From positions 1-39,338 of the forward strand of contig SVRF01000017.1 in assembly GCA_015064945.1 (NCBI GenBank): a DNA stretch of 39,338 nt, read 5' to 3'. Positions 17,094 to 26,041 of the stretch are shown here, in pieces. The notes under the pieces were generated by a model, which had not been told where the DNA came from, searched no databases, and saw nothing but the letters and a program-made list of their open reading frames with translations. Numbering within the stretch: the first letter of the stretch is position 1; each line of letters opens with the position of its first letter. Made by a program: the position numbers and the translations under genes. Origin of the DNA: Oscillospiraceae bacterium. Lineage in GTDB: Bacteria > Bacillota > Clostridia > Oscillospirales > CAG-382.

Positions 17094-18404
17094 ATGAGAC
17101 CTTTCTTAATAAAAGCCGCCGCAACACTTTTTACCGCCGCATTGCTTCTCGGTTTTATAGCAGGCGGTGTAAGCTCTGTTTTTAAGGCAGAGCAGGACGG
17201 CAAGGCTTTAAGCTTGCCCGGTGTTATGCAGACCGTCACCGGCAGCAGCAATACCGAGCCTGCAGGCGATGCGCCTGTTACCGACGACGGCGATAAGTAT
17301 GACAGTATTGATATTCCCGTGGGCGGCGTTACTCCTCCCGCAAGCTCTATCCCCGGCTATACCTTGATGGGCGGCGTTGTTCTGCCTGAGCTTCCCGGCG
17401 GTAACCATAATCTTATGGGCGGCAACGATGAAAGCTCTGAGGTTGTGGAAGATACCACGGTTAGCGAGTCCGAGGTTGTGGAAGACGACAGCTCTGTAAG
17501 CGAGAGCGAGCCCGAAGTTGACGACAGCACCGAAAGCGAGCCCGAAGAAGAGCCCGAAGTACAAAGACCTACGGTAAGCGTTCCTTCTATGGGCGCTGAC
17601 CAAATAATAAACCTGCTTTTAAGCAGAAACTACACAGGCGGCATCGACACATTCGGTAACATCTCCGCCGACACATCCGCACTCTACAACGCCATACACA
17701 AAGGCAGTAACGTATGCGGCTTCGTTGCAATAAGACTTTCCGACGGTGCTTCCGTTGCTTACAACCCCACCCGTAATTTCAGATGTGCTTCTGCTTTTAA
17801 ATCCTTTGTTTCCCACTACGCATACAAGCAGGCGGCGGCAGGTGTTCTTGACCTTAACGCAGGTATCACCTATACCTCTGCGGACTATTATTCCGGCAGC
17901 GGCATTATTAAAAGCAGTCCTTTCGGCACGGTTTATTCCCTCCGTCAGGTGGCAGACTATTCCATAAGATACAGCGATAACGCAGGCTTTGTTATGCTTC
18001 AGCGTTACCTTAACAGGGACGGTTTGGTTGACTATGCAAAGGCTCTCGGTTGCCCCGGTGCCGACGGCTTTAAGTACACGTGGCCCGATATGTCTGCCCT
18101 TGATGCAGCTATTTGGTGGGCAGATATCTACGACTTTGCGAAGACCTCTTCCTACGGTGCGGAGATGTACAGCGTATACCTTAACGCAACCCAGCCCAGC
18201 ATTAAGAAGGGCCTTAACGATGAGCATCCCGTTGCTCACAAGAGCGGCAGTATGAGCTATTATTTCCATGACTGCGGCGTTGTTGAGTCGGAAGACCCTT
18301 ACATATTGGTTTTGCTTACATACAACCCCAACAATTATTCCAGCAACAACCAGTCTTACTTCTCCGGAGTAGTACAGGAGATAGACAAGATCATTAATCC
18401 GTAA
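17094..18404 (+). CDS. Exported beta-lactamase-like (class A fold) serine hydrolase, 436 aa
   Basis: One N-terminal hydrophobic segment (residues ~8-27) exports or anchors the protein. Residues ~110-160 are an acidic Ser/Glu linker like those of the two SGNH lipoproteins nearby. The C-terminal ~270 residues have the three motifs of the serine beta-lactamase/PBP fold: S233-A-F-K236, S294-D-N296 and K383-S-G385. The omega-loop Glu of true class A enzymes is not evident, so a cell-wall role is as likely as antibiotic hydrolysis. The ATG at 17094 sits eight bases after TGGAG; a TTG directly before it is a less likely start. A strong promoter and a terminator bracket it as a single-gene unit. Confidence 0.85.
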   Translation: MRPFLIKAAATLFTAALLLGFIAGGVSSVFKAEQDGKALSLPGVMQTVTGSSNTEPAGDAPVTDDGDKYDSIDIPVGGVTPPASSIPGYTLMGGVVLPELPGGNHNLMGGNDESSEVVEDTTVSESEVVEDDSSVSESEPEVDDSTESEPEEEPEVQRPTVSVPSMGADQIINLLLSRNYTGGIDTFGNISADTSALYNAIHKGSNVCGFVAIRLSDGASVAYNPTRNFRCASAFKSFVSHYAYKQAAAGVLDLNAGITYTSADYYSGSGIIKSSPFGTVYSLRQVADYSIRYSDNAGFVMLQRYLNRDGLVDYAKALGCPGADGFKYTWPDMSALDAAIWWADIYDFAKTSSYGAEMYSVYLNATQPSIKKGLNDEHPVAHKSGSMSYYFHDCGVVESEDPYILVLLTYNPNNYSSNNQSYFSGVVQEIDKIINP

Positions 18405-18412
18405 AAACAGAT

Positions 18413-18450
18413 ACAGTGCTGTCGGTACTACACCGTCGGCACTGTTTTTT
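18413..18450 (+). terminator. Intrinsic terminator after the beta-lactamase-like gene
   Basis: The outer arms ACAGTGC and GCACTGT, plus an inner CGGT/ACCG pair, are followed by six T residues. It begins 9 bases after the stop codon. Confidence 0.88.
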
Positions 18451-18468
18451 GCGAAACGAGGTACAGTT

Positions 18469-18807
18469 ATGGGTATTTTTTCCAACTTCAGAAAAGACAA
18501 GCCCCCCAAGAACACAGACAGCGTAAAGTATAAGCGTTGGATGGCAAACAAGCTTAACGAAAAGCACCTGCGTTACGTTTTGGAGCGCACGGGCAATCAG
18601 GAAAAGATTATAGGCAGGGAAGGCTTTATAAGCGTGGTCGGCGACGATCTGGTGATTATTGCCGACGGCAAGGAGAAGTTCCGCACCCCCATTGACCAAA
18701 TGGAAGCCTTTGAGTTTTTAAGCCTGCAGGGCGCAACCATCAAAGGATTTGACATAACCGAGGATAGAGAGAGAACTGTCCTTGCATACTATATTTATCA
18801 CAGATAA
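18469..18807 (+). CDS. Small conserved-looking cytoplasmic protein of unknown function, 112 aa
   Basis: I do not recognise this protein. It has no signal peptide or membrane segment. It begins with a charged, Lys-rich stretch (MGIFSNFRKDKPPKN), then a mixed alpha/beta sequence with IIGREGFISVVGDDLVII and a C-terminal block rich in Glu, Asp and Arg. The coding frame is intact, preceded by ACGAGG, and lies between a terminator and a palindromic repeat. No promoter is obvious, so low read-through expression is possible. The neighbours do not suggest a role. Confidence 0.7.
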   Translation: MGIFSNFRKDKPPKNTDSVKYKRWMANKLNEKHLRYVLERTGNQEKIIGREGFISVVGDDLVIIADGKEKFRTPIDQMEAFEFLSLQGATIKGFDITEDRERTVLAYYIYHR

Positions 18808-18812
18808 ACCTA

Positions 18813-18867
18813 TCCAAAGCATTGCGTTTCAGCCCTTTTGGGCTGATTCAGATTGCAATGCTTTGGT
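18813..18867. repeat. 55-base palindromic repeat, short relative of the MITE at 37371-37664
   Basis: CCAAAGCATTGC (18814-18825) and GCAATGCTTTGG (18855-18866) form a 12-base stem, with an inner stem TCAGCCC/GGGCTGA around TTTT. The element is flanked by TA on both sides. Most of it matches the right-hand ~54 bases of the 294-base element upstream of the second MATE gene. It lies between two genes and overlaps no chosen coding region. Confidence 0.75.
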
Positions 18868-18882
18868 TATTCAGGAGATATT

Positions 18883-20118
18883 ATGAAAAAGCTGTTACTG
18901 TGCTTTTTGCTTGCCGGTGCGGTATTCACCGCTGCAGCCTGCAAAGATAAAAGCACTAAAGAAGATATAAGCAGTATTGCAGAAAGCACAAGCTCTGCCG
19001 AAAGTGAGGAAAGCTCCGAGGAAGAGAGCCTTACGCCTATCGTAAGCGAGGAAAGTTCCGAGGAAGAGAGCCTTACGCCTATCATAAGTGAGGAAAGCTC
19101 TGAGGAAGAGAGCCTTGCACCTATCGTAAGTGAGGAAAGCTCCGAGGAAGAGAGCCTTGCACCCATCGTAAGTGAGGAAAGCTCCGAGGAAGAGAGCCTT
19201 GCACCTATCGTAAGTGAGGAAAGCTCCGAGGAAGAGAGCCTTGCACCTATCGTAAGTGAGGAAAGCTCTGAGGAAGAGAGCCTTGCACCTATCGTAAGTG
19301 AGGAAAGCTCCGAGGAAGAGAGCCTTGCACCCATTGAAAGCGAAGACAGCTCCCACACGGAAAGCGAAACAACGCCCCCACCTCCGCCGCCTGCAGATAA
19401 CACCATTGCGGCAATGCTTAATCAACAGGACAGGGACTATCACGGCTACAGTGCGGAAGAGCTGGATGCATATTTTGAAGGTGCGCTGATTACGGGTGAC
19501 TCTGTTACCAACGGCTTAAAGCTTTATACCCAAATGCACGAGCCTATACTCAGCGGTGCGTACTTCCACACGGGTGCGTCCTACGGCTTTAACAACGCCG
19601 TTGCCGCAGTAACGCCAAGCTCACAGCACCCCCTTTTCCGCGGACAGCGCAGTACTATATGGGACGTTGCCGCCGCATTGGGAAGCGACAAGGTTATAAT
19701 AGGCTTTGGGCTTAACGATTTTGGCTATTGCAACACCGCACGGATAGAGACCTGCCTTGACAGAATTGTAAGCAACCTGCGCGCGGTCAACAGCGATATA
19801 GAGATTATATTCCTAAGCAGCGGCTACTTTACCAGAAACGGTGAGGTGTGCCGTCCCGAAATGAGCGACTACCGCACAAACCAGCGCCAGCGCAGCCACA
19901 ACCAATTTGTGCTGGAATACTGTAACGAAAACGGCTTTGACTATATAGACGTTACCCATTGCTTTTCCGATGCACAGGGCTACCTTAAAGCAAGCATCAC
20001 GCTGGACGATTACTGTCACCCCAGAATAAGCGAATATACAGCTTGGCGTGATATTTTATACAGTTACGCCGCAAACAAGCTTATGGGAACTTATCAAAAT
20101 CCCCCCGCTATGGGCTGA
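18883..20118 (+). CDS. Lipoprotein with eight acidic 14-residue repeats and an SGNH/GDSL hydrolase-like domain, 411 aa
   Basis: A signal peptide ends at C20 in a loose lipobox (TAAAC), suggesting a lipid-anchored surface protein. Residues 41-152 are eight copies of SEESSEEESL[A/T]PI[V/I/E], then a PPPPPP hinge. The domain from ~195 to 411 has the SGNH motifs GDS (S207), GLND (N278, D279) and DxxH (D376, H379), so unlike its paralogue at 14671-15666 it keeps a full catalytic set. It may deacylate a cell-surface glycan or lipid; the substrate is unknown. The ATG at 18883 follows AGGAGA, while an earlier in-frame ATG lies in the palindromic repeat. Confidence 0.85.
   Translation: MKKLLLCFLLAGAVFTAAACKDKSTKEDISSIAESTSSAESEESSEEESLTPIVSEESSEEESLTPIISEESSEEESLAPIVSEESSEEESLAPIVSEESSEEESLAPIVSEESSEEESLAPIVSEESSEEESLAPIVSEESSEEESLAPIESEDSSHTESETTPPPPPPADNTIAAMLNQQDRDYHGYSAEELDAYFEGALITGDSVTNGLKLYTQMHEPILSGAYFHTGASYGFNNAVAAVTPSSQHPLFRGQRSTIWDVAAALGSDKVIIGFGLNDFGYCNTARIETCLDRIVSNLRAVNSDIEIIFLSSGYFTRNGEVCRPEMSDYRTNQRQRSHNQFVLEYCNENGFDYIDVTHCFSDAQGYLKASITLDDYCHPRISEYTAWRDILYSYAANKLMGTYQNPPAMG
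19003..19338 (+). repeat. Eight tandem 42-base coding repeats
   Basis: Each 42-base unit encodes SEESSEEESL plus [A/T]PI and a variable last residue. The eight units are nearly identical at the DNA level, mostly differing at silent positions, so copy number is expected to vary between strains by slippage or recombination. They are in frame within the SGNH lipoprotein and are not a CRISPR because there are no unique spacers. Confidence 0.95.
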
Positions 20119-20215
20119 TTTTTTCTGTATTTACACCTGCTTTTTACGCAAAATGTACAAAAGCCGCCGCCTTTGGGTGTGCTATTAGGCAATTTTGCAA
20201 AAATATAAGAAAAAT

Positions 20216-20233
20216 ATGCAAAACCCCTTGCAT
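20216..20233. promoter_or_regulatory. Inverted repeat overlapping the -35 box of the arginine promoter
   Basis: ATGCAA-N6-TTGCAT is a perfect inverted repeat whose right half is also the -35 box. A repressor bound here would block the promoter. An ArgR-type regulator is a guess from the operon's function only. Confidence 0.4.
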
Positions 20234-20256
20234 TTTTATGTATAAAGCTGTATAAT
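20228..20256 (+). promoter_or_regulatory. Promoter of the arginine operon
   Basis: TTGCAT at 20228-20233 is followed by a 17-base spacer and a perfect TATAAT at 20251-20256. argG starts 45 bases after the -10 box. Confidence 0.85.
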
Positions 20257-20277
20257 ATATTCATAATTTATGTATAT
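20257..20277. promoter_or_regulatory. AT-rich palindrome at the start of the arginine transcript, possible ARG box
   Basis: This 21-base imperfect palindrome is centred on 20267, with inner arms CATAA and TTATG and outer ATAT on both sides. It directly follows the -10 box, a usual place for ArgR/AhrC operators, which are AT-rich 18-base palindromes. The assignment to ArgR is inference; no argR gene lies in the window. Confidence 0.45.
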
Positions 20278-20300
20278 AATTCATTTTGGAGGTATTTTAT

Positions 20301-21530
20301 ATGAACAAGAACGATATCAAAAAAGTAGTACTTGCCTATTCCGGCGGTCTCGACACATCCATTATTATTCCTTGGCTTAAGGAAAACTACAACAACTGTG
20401 AAGTTATTGCTGTTTCCGGCAATGTCGGTCAGGCTGACGAGCTTGAGGGTCTTGAAGAAAAGGCTCTTAAGACCGGCGCTTCCAAGCTTTACATTGAAGA
20501 CTTGACAGAAGAATTTGTTAACGACTTTGTTTTCCCTGCAGTAAAGGCAGGCGCTATATACGAAAACTATTTGCTTGGTACTTCCCTTGCACGTCCCGTT
20601 ATCGCTAAAAGACTTGCAGAGATAGCTATTGCCGAAGGTGCTGACGCTATCTGCCACGGCTGTACCGGTAAGGGTAACGACCAGGTTAGATTTGAGCTGG
20701 CTATTAAGGCTTTCGCACCCGATATGCCCATCATCGCTCCTTGGAGAGAGTGGGATATCAAGTCCCGTGAGGAAGAAATCGACTACGCTGAAGCGCACAA
20801 CATTCCTCTTAAGATAAGCAGAGAGACCAATTATTCCAAGGATAAGAATCTTTGGCACCTCTCTCACGAGGGTCTTGACCTTGAAGACCCCACCAACGAG
20901 CCTACATATAACAAGCCCGGCTTCCTTGAAATGGGCATTTCCCCTGAGATGGCTCCCGATAAGCCTACCTATGTTACCATTCACTTTGAAAAAGGTATCC
21001 CCACCGCTGTTGACGGCGTTGAAATGAACGGACCCGAGCTTATCGCAAAGCTTAACAAGCTCGGCGGCGAAAACGGCATAGGCCTGCTTGACATCGTAGA
21101 AAACCGTCTTGTTGGTATGAAGTGCCGCGGCGTTTATGAAACTCCCGGCGGTACCATCCTTTACAAGGCACACGAAGTGCTTGAAACCATTTGTCTTGAC
21201 AGACAGACCGCACACTATAAGGCACTTGTTGCCCACAAGTTTGCGGAGATCATATATGACGGTCAGTGGTTCTCTCCCCTTTGCAAGGCTATCCAGGCAT
21301 TTGTGGACAGCACCCAGGAAACCGTTACGGGCGACGTTACCCTTAAGCTTTACAAGGGCAATATGATCAACGCTTCCGTAAGCTCTCCCTTCTCTCTTTA
21401 CGACCCCGAAATCGCAACCTTTGACGAAGATAACGTATATAATCAGGCTGATTCCGCAGGCTTTATAAACCTGTTCGGTCTGCCCATAAAGGTTTGCGCT
21501 AAGATGAGAAAGAAGAACAACTTAGACTAA
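20301..21530 (+). CDS. argG: Argininosuccinate synthase, 409 aa
   Basis: ArgG joins citrulline and aspartate with ATP to make argininosuccinate, the next-to-last step of arginine synthesis. The ATP-pyrophosphatase P-loop AYSGGLDTS (residues 12-20) is clear, as are [13 protein letters not shown] and the NLWHLSHEG substrate-binding stretch. The length is normal. The ATG at 20301 has GGAGG eight bases upstream; an in-frame TTG at 20286 is not needed. Synonymous codon choice here is more T-ending than in later genes, as often seen in highly expressed first genes. It leads a ten-gene run on the same strand. Confidence 0.98.
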   Translation: MNKNDIKKVVLAYSGGLDTSIIIPWLKENYNNCEVIAVSGNVGQADELEGLEEKALKTGASKLYIEDLTEEFVNDFVFPAVKAGAIYENYLLGTSLARPVIAKRLAEIAIAEGADAICHGCTGKGNDQVRFELAIKAFAPDMPIIAPWREWDIKSREEEIDYAEAHNIPLKISRETNYSKDKNLWHLSHEGLDLEDPTNEPTYNKPGFLEMGISPEMAPDKPTYVTIHFEKGIPTAVDGVEMNGPELIAKLNKLGGENGIGLLDIVENRLVGMKCRGVYETPGGTILYKAHEVLETICLDRQTAHYKALVAHKFAEIIYDGQWFSPLCKAIQAFVDSTQETVTGDVTLKLYKGNMINASVSSPFSLYDPEIATFDEDNVYNQADSAGFINLFGLPIKVCAKMRKKNNLD

Positions 21531-21558
21531 TTGCTTTTATTTCGGAAAGGTTAATATA

Positions 21559-22932
21559 ATGGAAAAAATGTGGGCAGGTCGCTTCGGGAAGGAGCTTGAC
21601 CGTGAAGCTGATGACTTTAACTCTTCTATACATTTCGACAGCCGTATGTACCGTCAGGATATAAGAGGCTCTGTAAGCCACGCGGAGATGCTGGCAAAGC
21701 AGGGTATTATATCCGAGGAGGACTGCGCCCTTATTATCGAAGGACTTAAGGGCATACTTTCGGATTTGGACGAGGGAAAGCTAAGCTTTGACCCCGATGC
21801 CGAGGATATACATATGTTTGTGGAATCGGTGCTTACCAAGCGTATAGGCGACGTGGGCAAGCGACTTCACACCGCCCGCAGCCGTAACGATCAGGTTGCG
21901 GTGGATGTTAGGCTTTATCTGCGTGACGAGACTGAGGAGATCTGCGACCTTGTAAGGGAGCTTATCTCTGCAGTCCTTGAACAGGCAGAAGCAAACAAAG
22001 ACACTATATGCCCCGGCTATACCCATTTGCAGAGGGCGCAACCCATATCCTTCGGTCATCATCTGCTTTGCTACTGTATGATGCTTATCAGAGATATCGG
22101 CAGATTGGAAGATGCGGCAAAGCGTATGAATCTTTGCCCCTTGGGCAGCTGTGCATTGGCTGGGACTACCTACAACACCGACCGCAACTATACCGCATCG
22201 GCACTGGGCTTTGACGGATATACCCTTAACAGTATTGACGGCGTATCCGACCGTGATTTCTGCCTTGAGCTTATGAGCGCCTTTTCCATTCTTATGATGC
22301 ACCTTTCCCGCTTTTCCGAGGAGATCATATTCTGGTCCTCTTGGGAATGCAAGTTTATAGAGCTTGATGACTCCTACACCACGGGCTCCAGCATTATGCC
22401 CCAAAAGAAGAACCCCGATATGGCAGAGCTTGTAAGGGGTAAAACGGGCAGAGTGTACGGTAACCTGCTTGCCTTGCTTACCACCCTTAAGGGACTTCCT
22501 CTTGCCTATAACAAGGATATGCAGGAAGACAAAGAGGCGGTGTTTGACAGCATTGACACCGTTAAAAAATGCCTTAGGGTGTTTGCGCCTATGGTGCGTA
22601 CCTTGCGTGTGCTTAAAGACAATATGTACGCCGCCGCACAAAAGGGCTTTATCAACGCCACCGACCTTGCGGACTATCTGGTTAAGAAGGGTATGCCCTT
22701 CCGCACCGCATACAAGCTTGTAGGACAAGCGGTTGCATACTGCATAGAAAAGGGCACAGTGCTTGACAGCCTTAGTCTTGATACGCTTAAGGGCTTTTCG
22801 GAGCTGTTTGAGGAAGACGTTTACGGCGAGATTTCTTTGGAGAGCTGTGTTTCAAAGCGTATCTCCGCAGGCGGCACAGGCCCCGATTCCGTAGCGGCGC
22901 AGATAGCCTATGTGAAGGAGTTTTTGAAGTAA
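21559..22932 (+). CDS. argH: Argininosuccinate lyase, 457 aa
   Basis: ArgH splits argininosuccinate into arginine and fumarate. The fumarase-superfamily signature [11 protein letters not shown] lies at residues 276-286 and holds the catalytic Ser. The N-terminal [11 protein letters not shown], the [13 protein letters not shown] stretch and [12 protein letters not shown] are all typical. The length is normal. It starts 28 bases after argG with GGAAAGG before the ATG, and its stop is one base before argC. Confidence 0.98.
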   Translation: MEKMWAGRFGKELDREADDFNSSIHFDSRMYRQDIRGSVSHAEMLAKQGIISEEDCALIIEGLKGILSDLDEGKLSFDPDAEDIHMFVESVLTKRIGDVGKRLHTARSRNDQVAVDVRLYLRDETEEICDLVRELISAVLEQAEANKDTICPGYTHLQRAQPISFGHHLLCYCMMLIRDIGRLEDAAKRMNLCPLGSCALAGTTYNTDRNYTASALGFDGYTLNSIDGVSDRDFCLELMSAFSILMMHLSRFSEEIIFWSSWECKFIELDDSYTTGSSIMPQKKNPDMAELVRGKTGRVYGNLLALLTTLKGLPLAYNKDMQEDKEAVFDSIDTVKKCLRVFAPMVRTLRVLKDNMYAAAQKGFINATDLADYLVKKGMPFRTAYKLVGQAVAYCIEKGTVLDSLSLDTLKGFSELFEEDVYGEISLESCVSKRISAGGTGPDSVAAQIAYVKEFLK

Positions 22933-22933
22933 A

Positions 22934-23860
22934 ATGAAAAAGGTATTTATAGACGGCAGTGCCGGCACAACGGGACTGCGCATATACGAAAGACTTGAAG
23001 GCAGGAAAGATATAGAGCTTATTAAGCTTAGCGAGGAACTTAGAAAAGACCCTGCCGCAAGAAAAGAAGCGCTGAACAGCGCAGATATTGCTTTTCTTTG
23101 TTTGCCCGACGATGCGGCAAGAGAAGCTGTGGCAATGATAGATAACCCGAACACGGTTGTCCTTGATACCTCCACCGCCCACCGCACAAGTGAGGGCTGG
23201 TGCTATGGTTTCCCCGAGCTTTCCGCGGAACGCTATGAGGCAGTTAAGACCGCAAAGCGTATTGCCGTACCCGGTTGTCACGCAGGCGGCTTTATAGCCT
23301 TGGTTTACCCCTTGGTTGCAGAGGGTATTATTGATAAGGACGCTTTGCTTTGCTGTCATTCCCTTACAGGCTACAGCGGCGGCGGCAAGAAGATGATAGC
23401 GGAATACGAGAGCGAGGACAGAAGCCCCTTGCTTGACGCACCCAGACAGTATGCACTTACCGCAAGCCACAAGCATCTTAAGGAGATGGCTTACGTTACG
23501 GGTATTGACAATTATCCCTCCTTCTGCCCCATAGTTGGTGATTTTTACAGCGGTATGGCCGTTACCGTGCCTTTGTTTAAATCTATGATAAAGGGCAGTA
23601 CGGAAGACATAAAGGCGGTATACAAAAGGCTTTACACAGGTCCTGTTGTTAACTACAAAGAGAACGCTGACGAAGGCGGCTTTTACTCTGCCTTGGGGCT
23701 TGGCGGCAAGGACAGTATGGAAGTTTCCGTTATGGGTAATGAAGAGCGTATACTGCTTATGGCAAGGTATGACAACTTGGGCAAGGGTGCTTCCGGCGCC
23801 GCCCTTGAGTGTATGAACCTTGTTATGGGGCTTCCCGCCGACTACGGCTTGAATATATAG
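22934..23860 (+). CDS. argC: N-acetyl-gamma-glutamyl-phosphate reductase, short type 2 form, 308 aa
   Basis: ArgC reduces N-acetylglutamyl phosphate to the semialdehyde with NADPH. The nucleotide-binding start [19 protein letters not shown] and the catalytic Cys115 in AVPGCHAGG are visible. At 308 residues it belongs to the shorter type 2 branch rather than the ~345-residue type 1 form. The ATG is one base after the argH stop, so translation is probably coupled. Confidence 0.96.
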   Translation: MKKVFIDGSAGTTGLRIYERLEGRKDIELIKLSEELRKDPAARKEALNSADIAFLCLPDDAAREAVAMIDNPNTVVLDTSTAHRTSEGWCYGFPELSAERYEAVKTAKRIAVPGCHAGGFIALVYPLVAEGIIDKDALLCCHSLTGYSGGGKKMIAEYESEDRSPLLDAPRQYALTASHKHLKEMAYVTGIDNYPSFCPIVGDFYSGMAVTVPLFKSMIKGSTEDIKAVYKRLYTGPVVNYKENADEGGFYSALGLGGKDSMEVSVMGNEERILLMARYDNLGKGASGAALECMNLVMGLPADYGLNI

Positions 23861-23880
23861 TTTTAAGGAGTTAACTTAAA

Positions 23881-25092
23881 ATGGTGATAACAAACGGCGG
23901 TGTTACCGCGGCAAAAGGCTTTAGCGCAAGCGGCGTACACTGCGGCATAAGAAAAAACAAAGAAAAGAAGGACCTTGCACTTATATACAGCGAAGTAAAA
24001 GCAAATGCGGCGGCTGTATATACCAAAAATTTGGTTAAGGGTGCACCCCTTACAGTTACCAAAAACAACATAGCCAACGGCAAGGCGCAGGCTGTTATAT
24101 GCAACAGCGGCAACGCCAACACCTGTAACGCTAACGGTATTGAGATTGCAGAGCAGATGTGTGTTCTTACCGGTGAGGCTTTGAATATATCCCCCAAGGA
24201 CGTTATCGTTGCGTCAACGGGCGTTATAGGTCAGCCTCTTGATATTACTCCCATTGCAAGCCACATCAAGGGTTTGGCAGACTGTCTTGGAGACAATAGC
24301 ACCGACGCCGCAGAAGCCATAATGACTACAGATACAAGAAAAAAAGAGGTTGCCGTAAGCTTTAAGGTGGGCGGTGTGGAATGTACCCTTGGCGGTATTG
24401 CAAAGGGTAGCGGAATGATACACCCCAATATGGCAACAATGCTTGTATTTTTAACCACAGACTGCGCTATCAGCTCCCAAATGCTTGAAAAAGCCTTGAA
24501 GAACGACGTGGATAACACCTTTAATATGACCAGCGTTGACGGGGATACCTCCACCAACGATATGGTTGCAATTATGGCAAACGGTATGGCAGGCAACGCC
24601 GAGATAACTGCCGAAGGCGAAGATTTTACCGCTTTTATGGAAGCACTTAACACCGTTACCGTGTGGCTGTGCCGCAACATTGCAGGTGACGGCGAAGGCG
24701 CAACTAAGCTGCTTGAATGCCGCGTTAAGGGTGCGGCAGAGCTTTCTACCGCAAAAACCGTGGCTAAAAGCGTAATCTGCTCCTCTTTGGTTAAGTCCGC
24801 TATGTTTGGCTCCGACGCTAACTGGGGCCGTGTGCTTTGCGCTATCGGCTACAGCGGTGCCGAGGTTGACGTAAATAAGATAGACGTGTCCTTTGTTTCC
24901 GATGCAGGCGAGATTTTGGTTTGCAAGGACGGCGCAGGTGTTGACTTCTCCGAAGAAAAGGCAAAAGAGATACTGCTTAAGGACGAGATAATTATTGACG
25001 TTGCTCTTAACAGCGGCGATTGTGATGCTACCGCTTGGGGCTGTGACCTTACCTACGATTACGTAAAGATCAACGGCGATTACAGAACATAA
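23881..25092 (+). CDS. argJ: Bifunctional glutamate N-acetyltransferase/ornithine acetyltransferase, 403 aa
   Basis: ArgJ moves the acetyl group from N-acetylornithine to glutamate, closing the acetyl cycle, so a separate argE is not needed here. The self-cleaving Ntn-type motif KGSGMIHPNMATML is present, with A185/T186 at the cleavage site; Thr186 becomes the nucleophile of the beta chain. GANWGRVLC-like sequence (here SDANWGRVLCAIG) marks the C-terminal domain. Length is normal. AAGGAG lies ten bases before the ATG. Confidence 0.97.
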   Translation: MVITNGGVTAAKGFSASGVHCGIRKNKEKKDLALIYSEVKANAAAVYTKNLVKGAPLTVTKNNIANGKAQAVICNSGNANTCNANGIEIAEQMCVLTGEALNISPKDVIVASTGVIGQPLDITPIASHIKGLADCLGDNSTDAAEAIMTTDTRKKEVAVSFKVGGVECTLGGIAKGSGMIHPNMATMLVFLTTDCAISSQMLEKALKNDVDNTFNMTSVDGDTSTNDMVAIMANGMAGNAEITAEGEDFTAFMEALNTVTVWLCRNIAGDGEGATKLLECRVKGAAELSTAKTVAKSVICSSLVKSAMFGSDANWGRVLCAIGYSGAEVDVNKIDVSFVSDAGEILVCKDGAGVDFSEEKAKEILLKDEIIIDVALNSGDCDATAWGCDLTYDYVKINGDYRT

Positions 25093-25105
25093 AAGATACT
25101 AAAAG

Positions 25106-25139
25106 GCTGCCTTTACAGCTTTAAACAAAGGCAGCTTTT
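25106..25139 (+). terminator. Terminator-like hairpin inside the arginine operon, between argJ and argB
   Basis: GCTGCCTTT and AAAGGCAGC form a 9-base stem followed by TTTT. It sits in the widest gap of the operon (85 bases). It probably reduces, rather than stops, transcription into argB and beyond, or can protect the 3' end of processed argGHCJ message. No alternative antiterminator structure was identified. Confidence 0.7.
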
Positions 25140-25177
25140 ATCTGTTTAATATACAAGTTTAAGGAGATAACACAAGG

Positions 25178-26041
25178 ATGAAAATAAGTAATGCAGAAAG
25201 AGCTGAGGTGCTTACCCAAGCTCTGCCCTATATAAAGAAGTACAACGGCAAGATAGTTGTGGTAAAGTACGGCGGCAACGCTATGATAAACGAGCAACTT
25301 AAGGAGCAGGTTATGGAGGACATAGTTCTGCTTTCCCTTATCGGTGTAAAGGTTGTGCTTGTTCACGGCGGCGGCCCCGAGATAACCGATACTCTTAAGC
25401 GCATAGGTAAAGAGAGCGTATTTGTGGACGGCCTTAGGGTTACCGATAAAGAAACGGCAGAGGTTGTGCAGATGGTGCTTGCAGGCAAGATAAACAAGAG
25501 CCTTGTTAACCTGCTGGAGCTTAAGGGCGGCAGAGCTCTTGGCGTTTGCGGTCTTGATGACAGAATGATTCTTTGCGAGCCCAAAGACACCCGCCTTGGC
25601 TTTGTGGGCAGTATAACCGACGTTAACGTTACCCCCATTGCCGACCTGCTGGAGAAGGGTTATATTCCCGTTGTTTCCACCGTTGGCTGTGACAAGAAAG
25701 GCAACGTTTATAACATAAACGCAGATACCGCAGCCGCTTATATTGCAGGCGCACTCAGGGCGGAGAGAATGTTCTCCATGACCGATATTGCGGGCATACT
25801 CAGAGATAAGGACGACCCCAATTCTCTTATCTCCTGCCTTGATATTGAAGAAGCAAATCAACTTTTCGCCGAAGGCGTTATCTCCGGCGGTATGATACCT
25901 AAGGTGGAATGCTGTATTGAAGCTATACACAAGGGCGTTAGAAAGGTTATTATTATGGACGGCAGAGTGCCCCATTCCCTGCTTATAGAAATGCTTACCG
26001 ACGAGGGCGCAGGCACTATGGTTGTAGGAGAGAAAAAGTAA
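25178..26041 (+). CDS. argB: Acetylglutamate kinase, 287 aa
   Basis: ArgB phosphorylates N-acetylglutamate, usually the arginine-inhibited step. The amino-acid-kinase motifs KYGGNAM near residues 30-36, VLVHGGGPEI and the C-terminal GGMIPKVECC are present. The N-terminal helix before the kinase core (NAERAEVLTQALPYIKKYNG) is of the type found in hexameric, arginine-sensitive enzymes, so feedback control is plausible. Its stop overlaps the argD start by one base (TAATG). Confidence 0.97.
   Translation: MKISNAERAEVLTQALPYIKKYNGKIVVVKYGGNAMINEQLKEQVMEDIVLLSLIGVKVVLVHGGGPEITDTLKRIGKESVFVDGLRVTDKETAEVVQMVLAGKINKSLVNLLELKGGRALGVCGLDDRMILCEPKDTRLGFVGSITDVNVTPIADLLEKGYIPVVSTVGCDKKGNVYNINADTAAAYIAGALRAERMFSMTDIAGILRDKDDPNSLISCLDIEEANQLFAEGVISGGMIPKVECCIEAIHKGVRKVIIMDGRVPHSLLIEMLTDEGAGTMVVGEKK

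Noticed and set aside
17619..18551. 310-codon minus-strand frame opposite the beta-lactamase-like gene
   Set aside because: It is antisense to a protein with all three catalytic motifs and crosses its terminator.
19003..19338. CRISPR-like array of 42-base repeats
   Set aside because: The units directly abut, stay in frame and encode an acidic peptide repeat.
20268..21236. 322-codon minus-strand frame opposite argG, and similar long antisense frames opposite argH, carB, metH and others
   Set aside because: They are shadows of strong coding on the plus strand, with no recognisable domains or ribosome binding sites.
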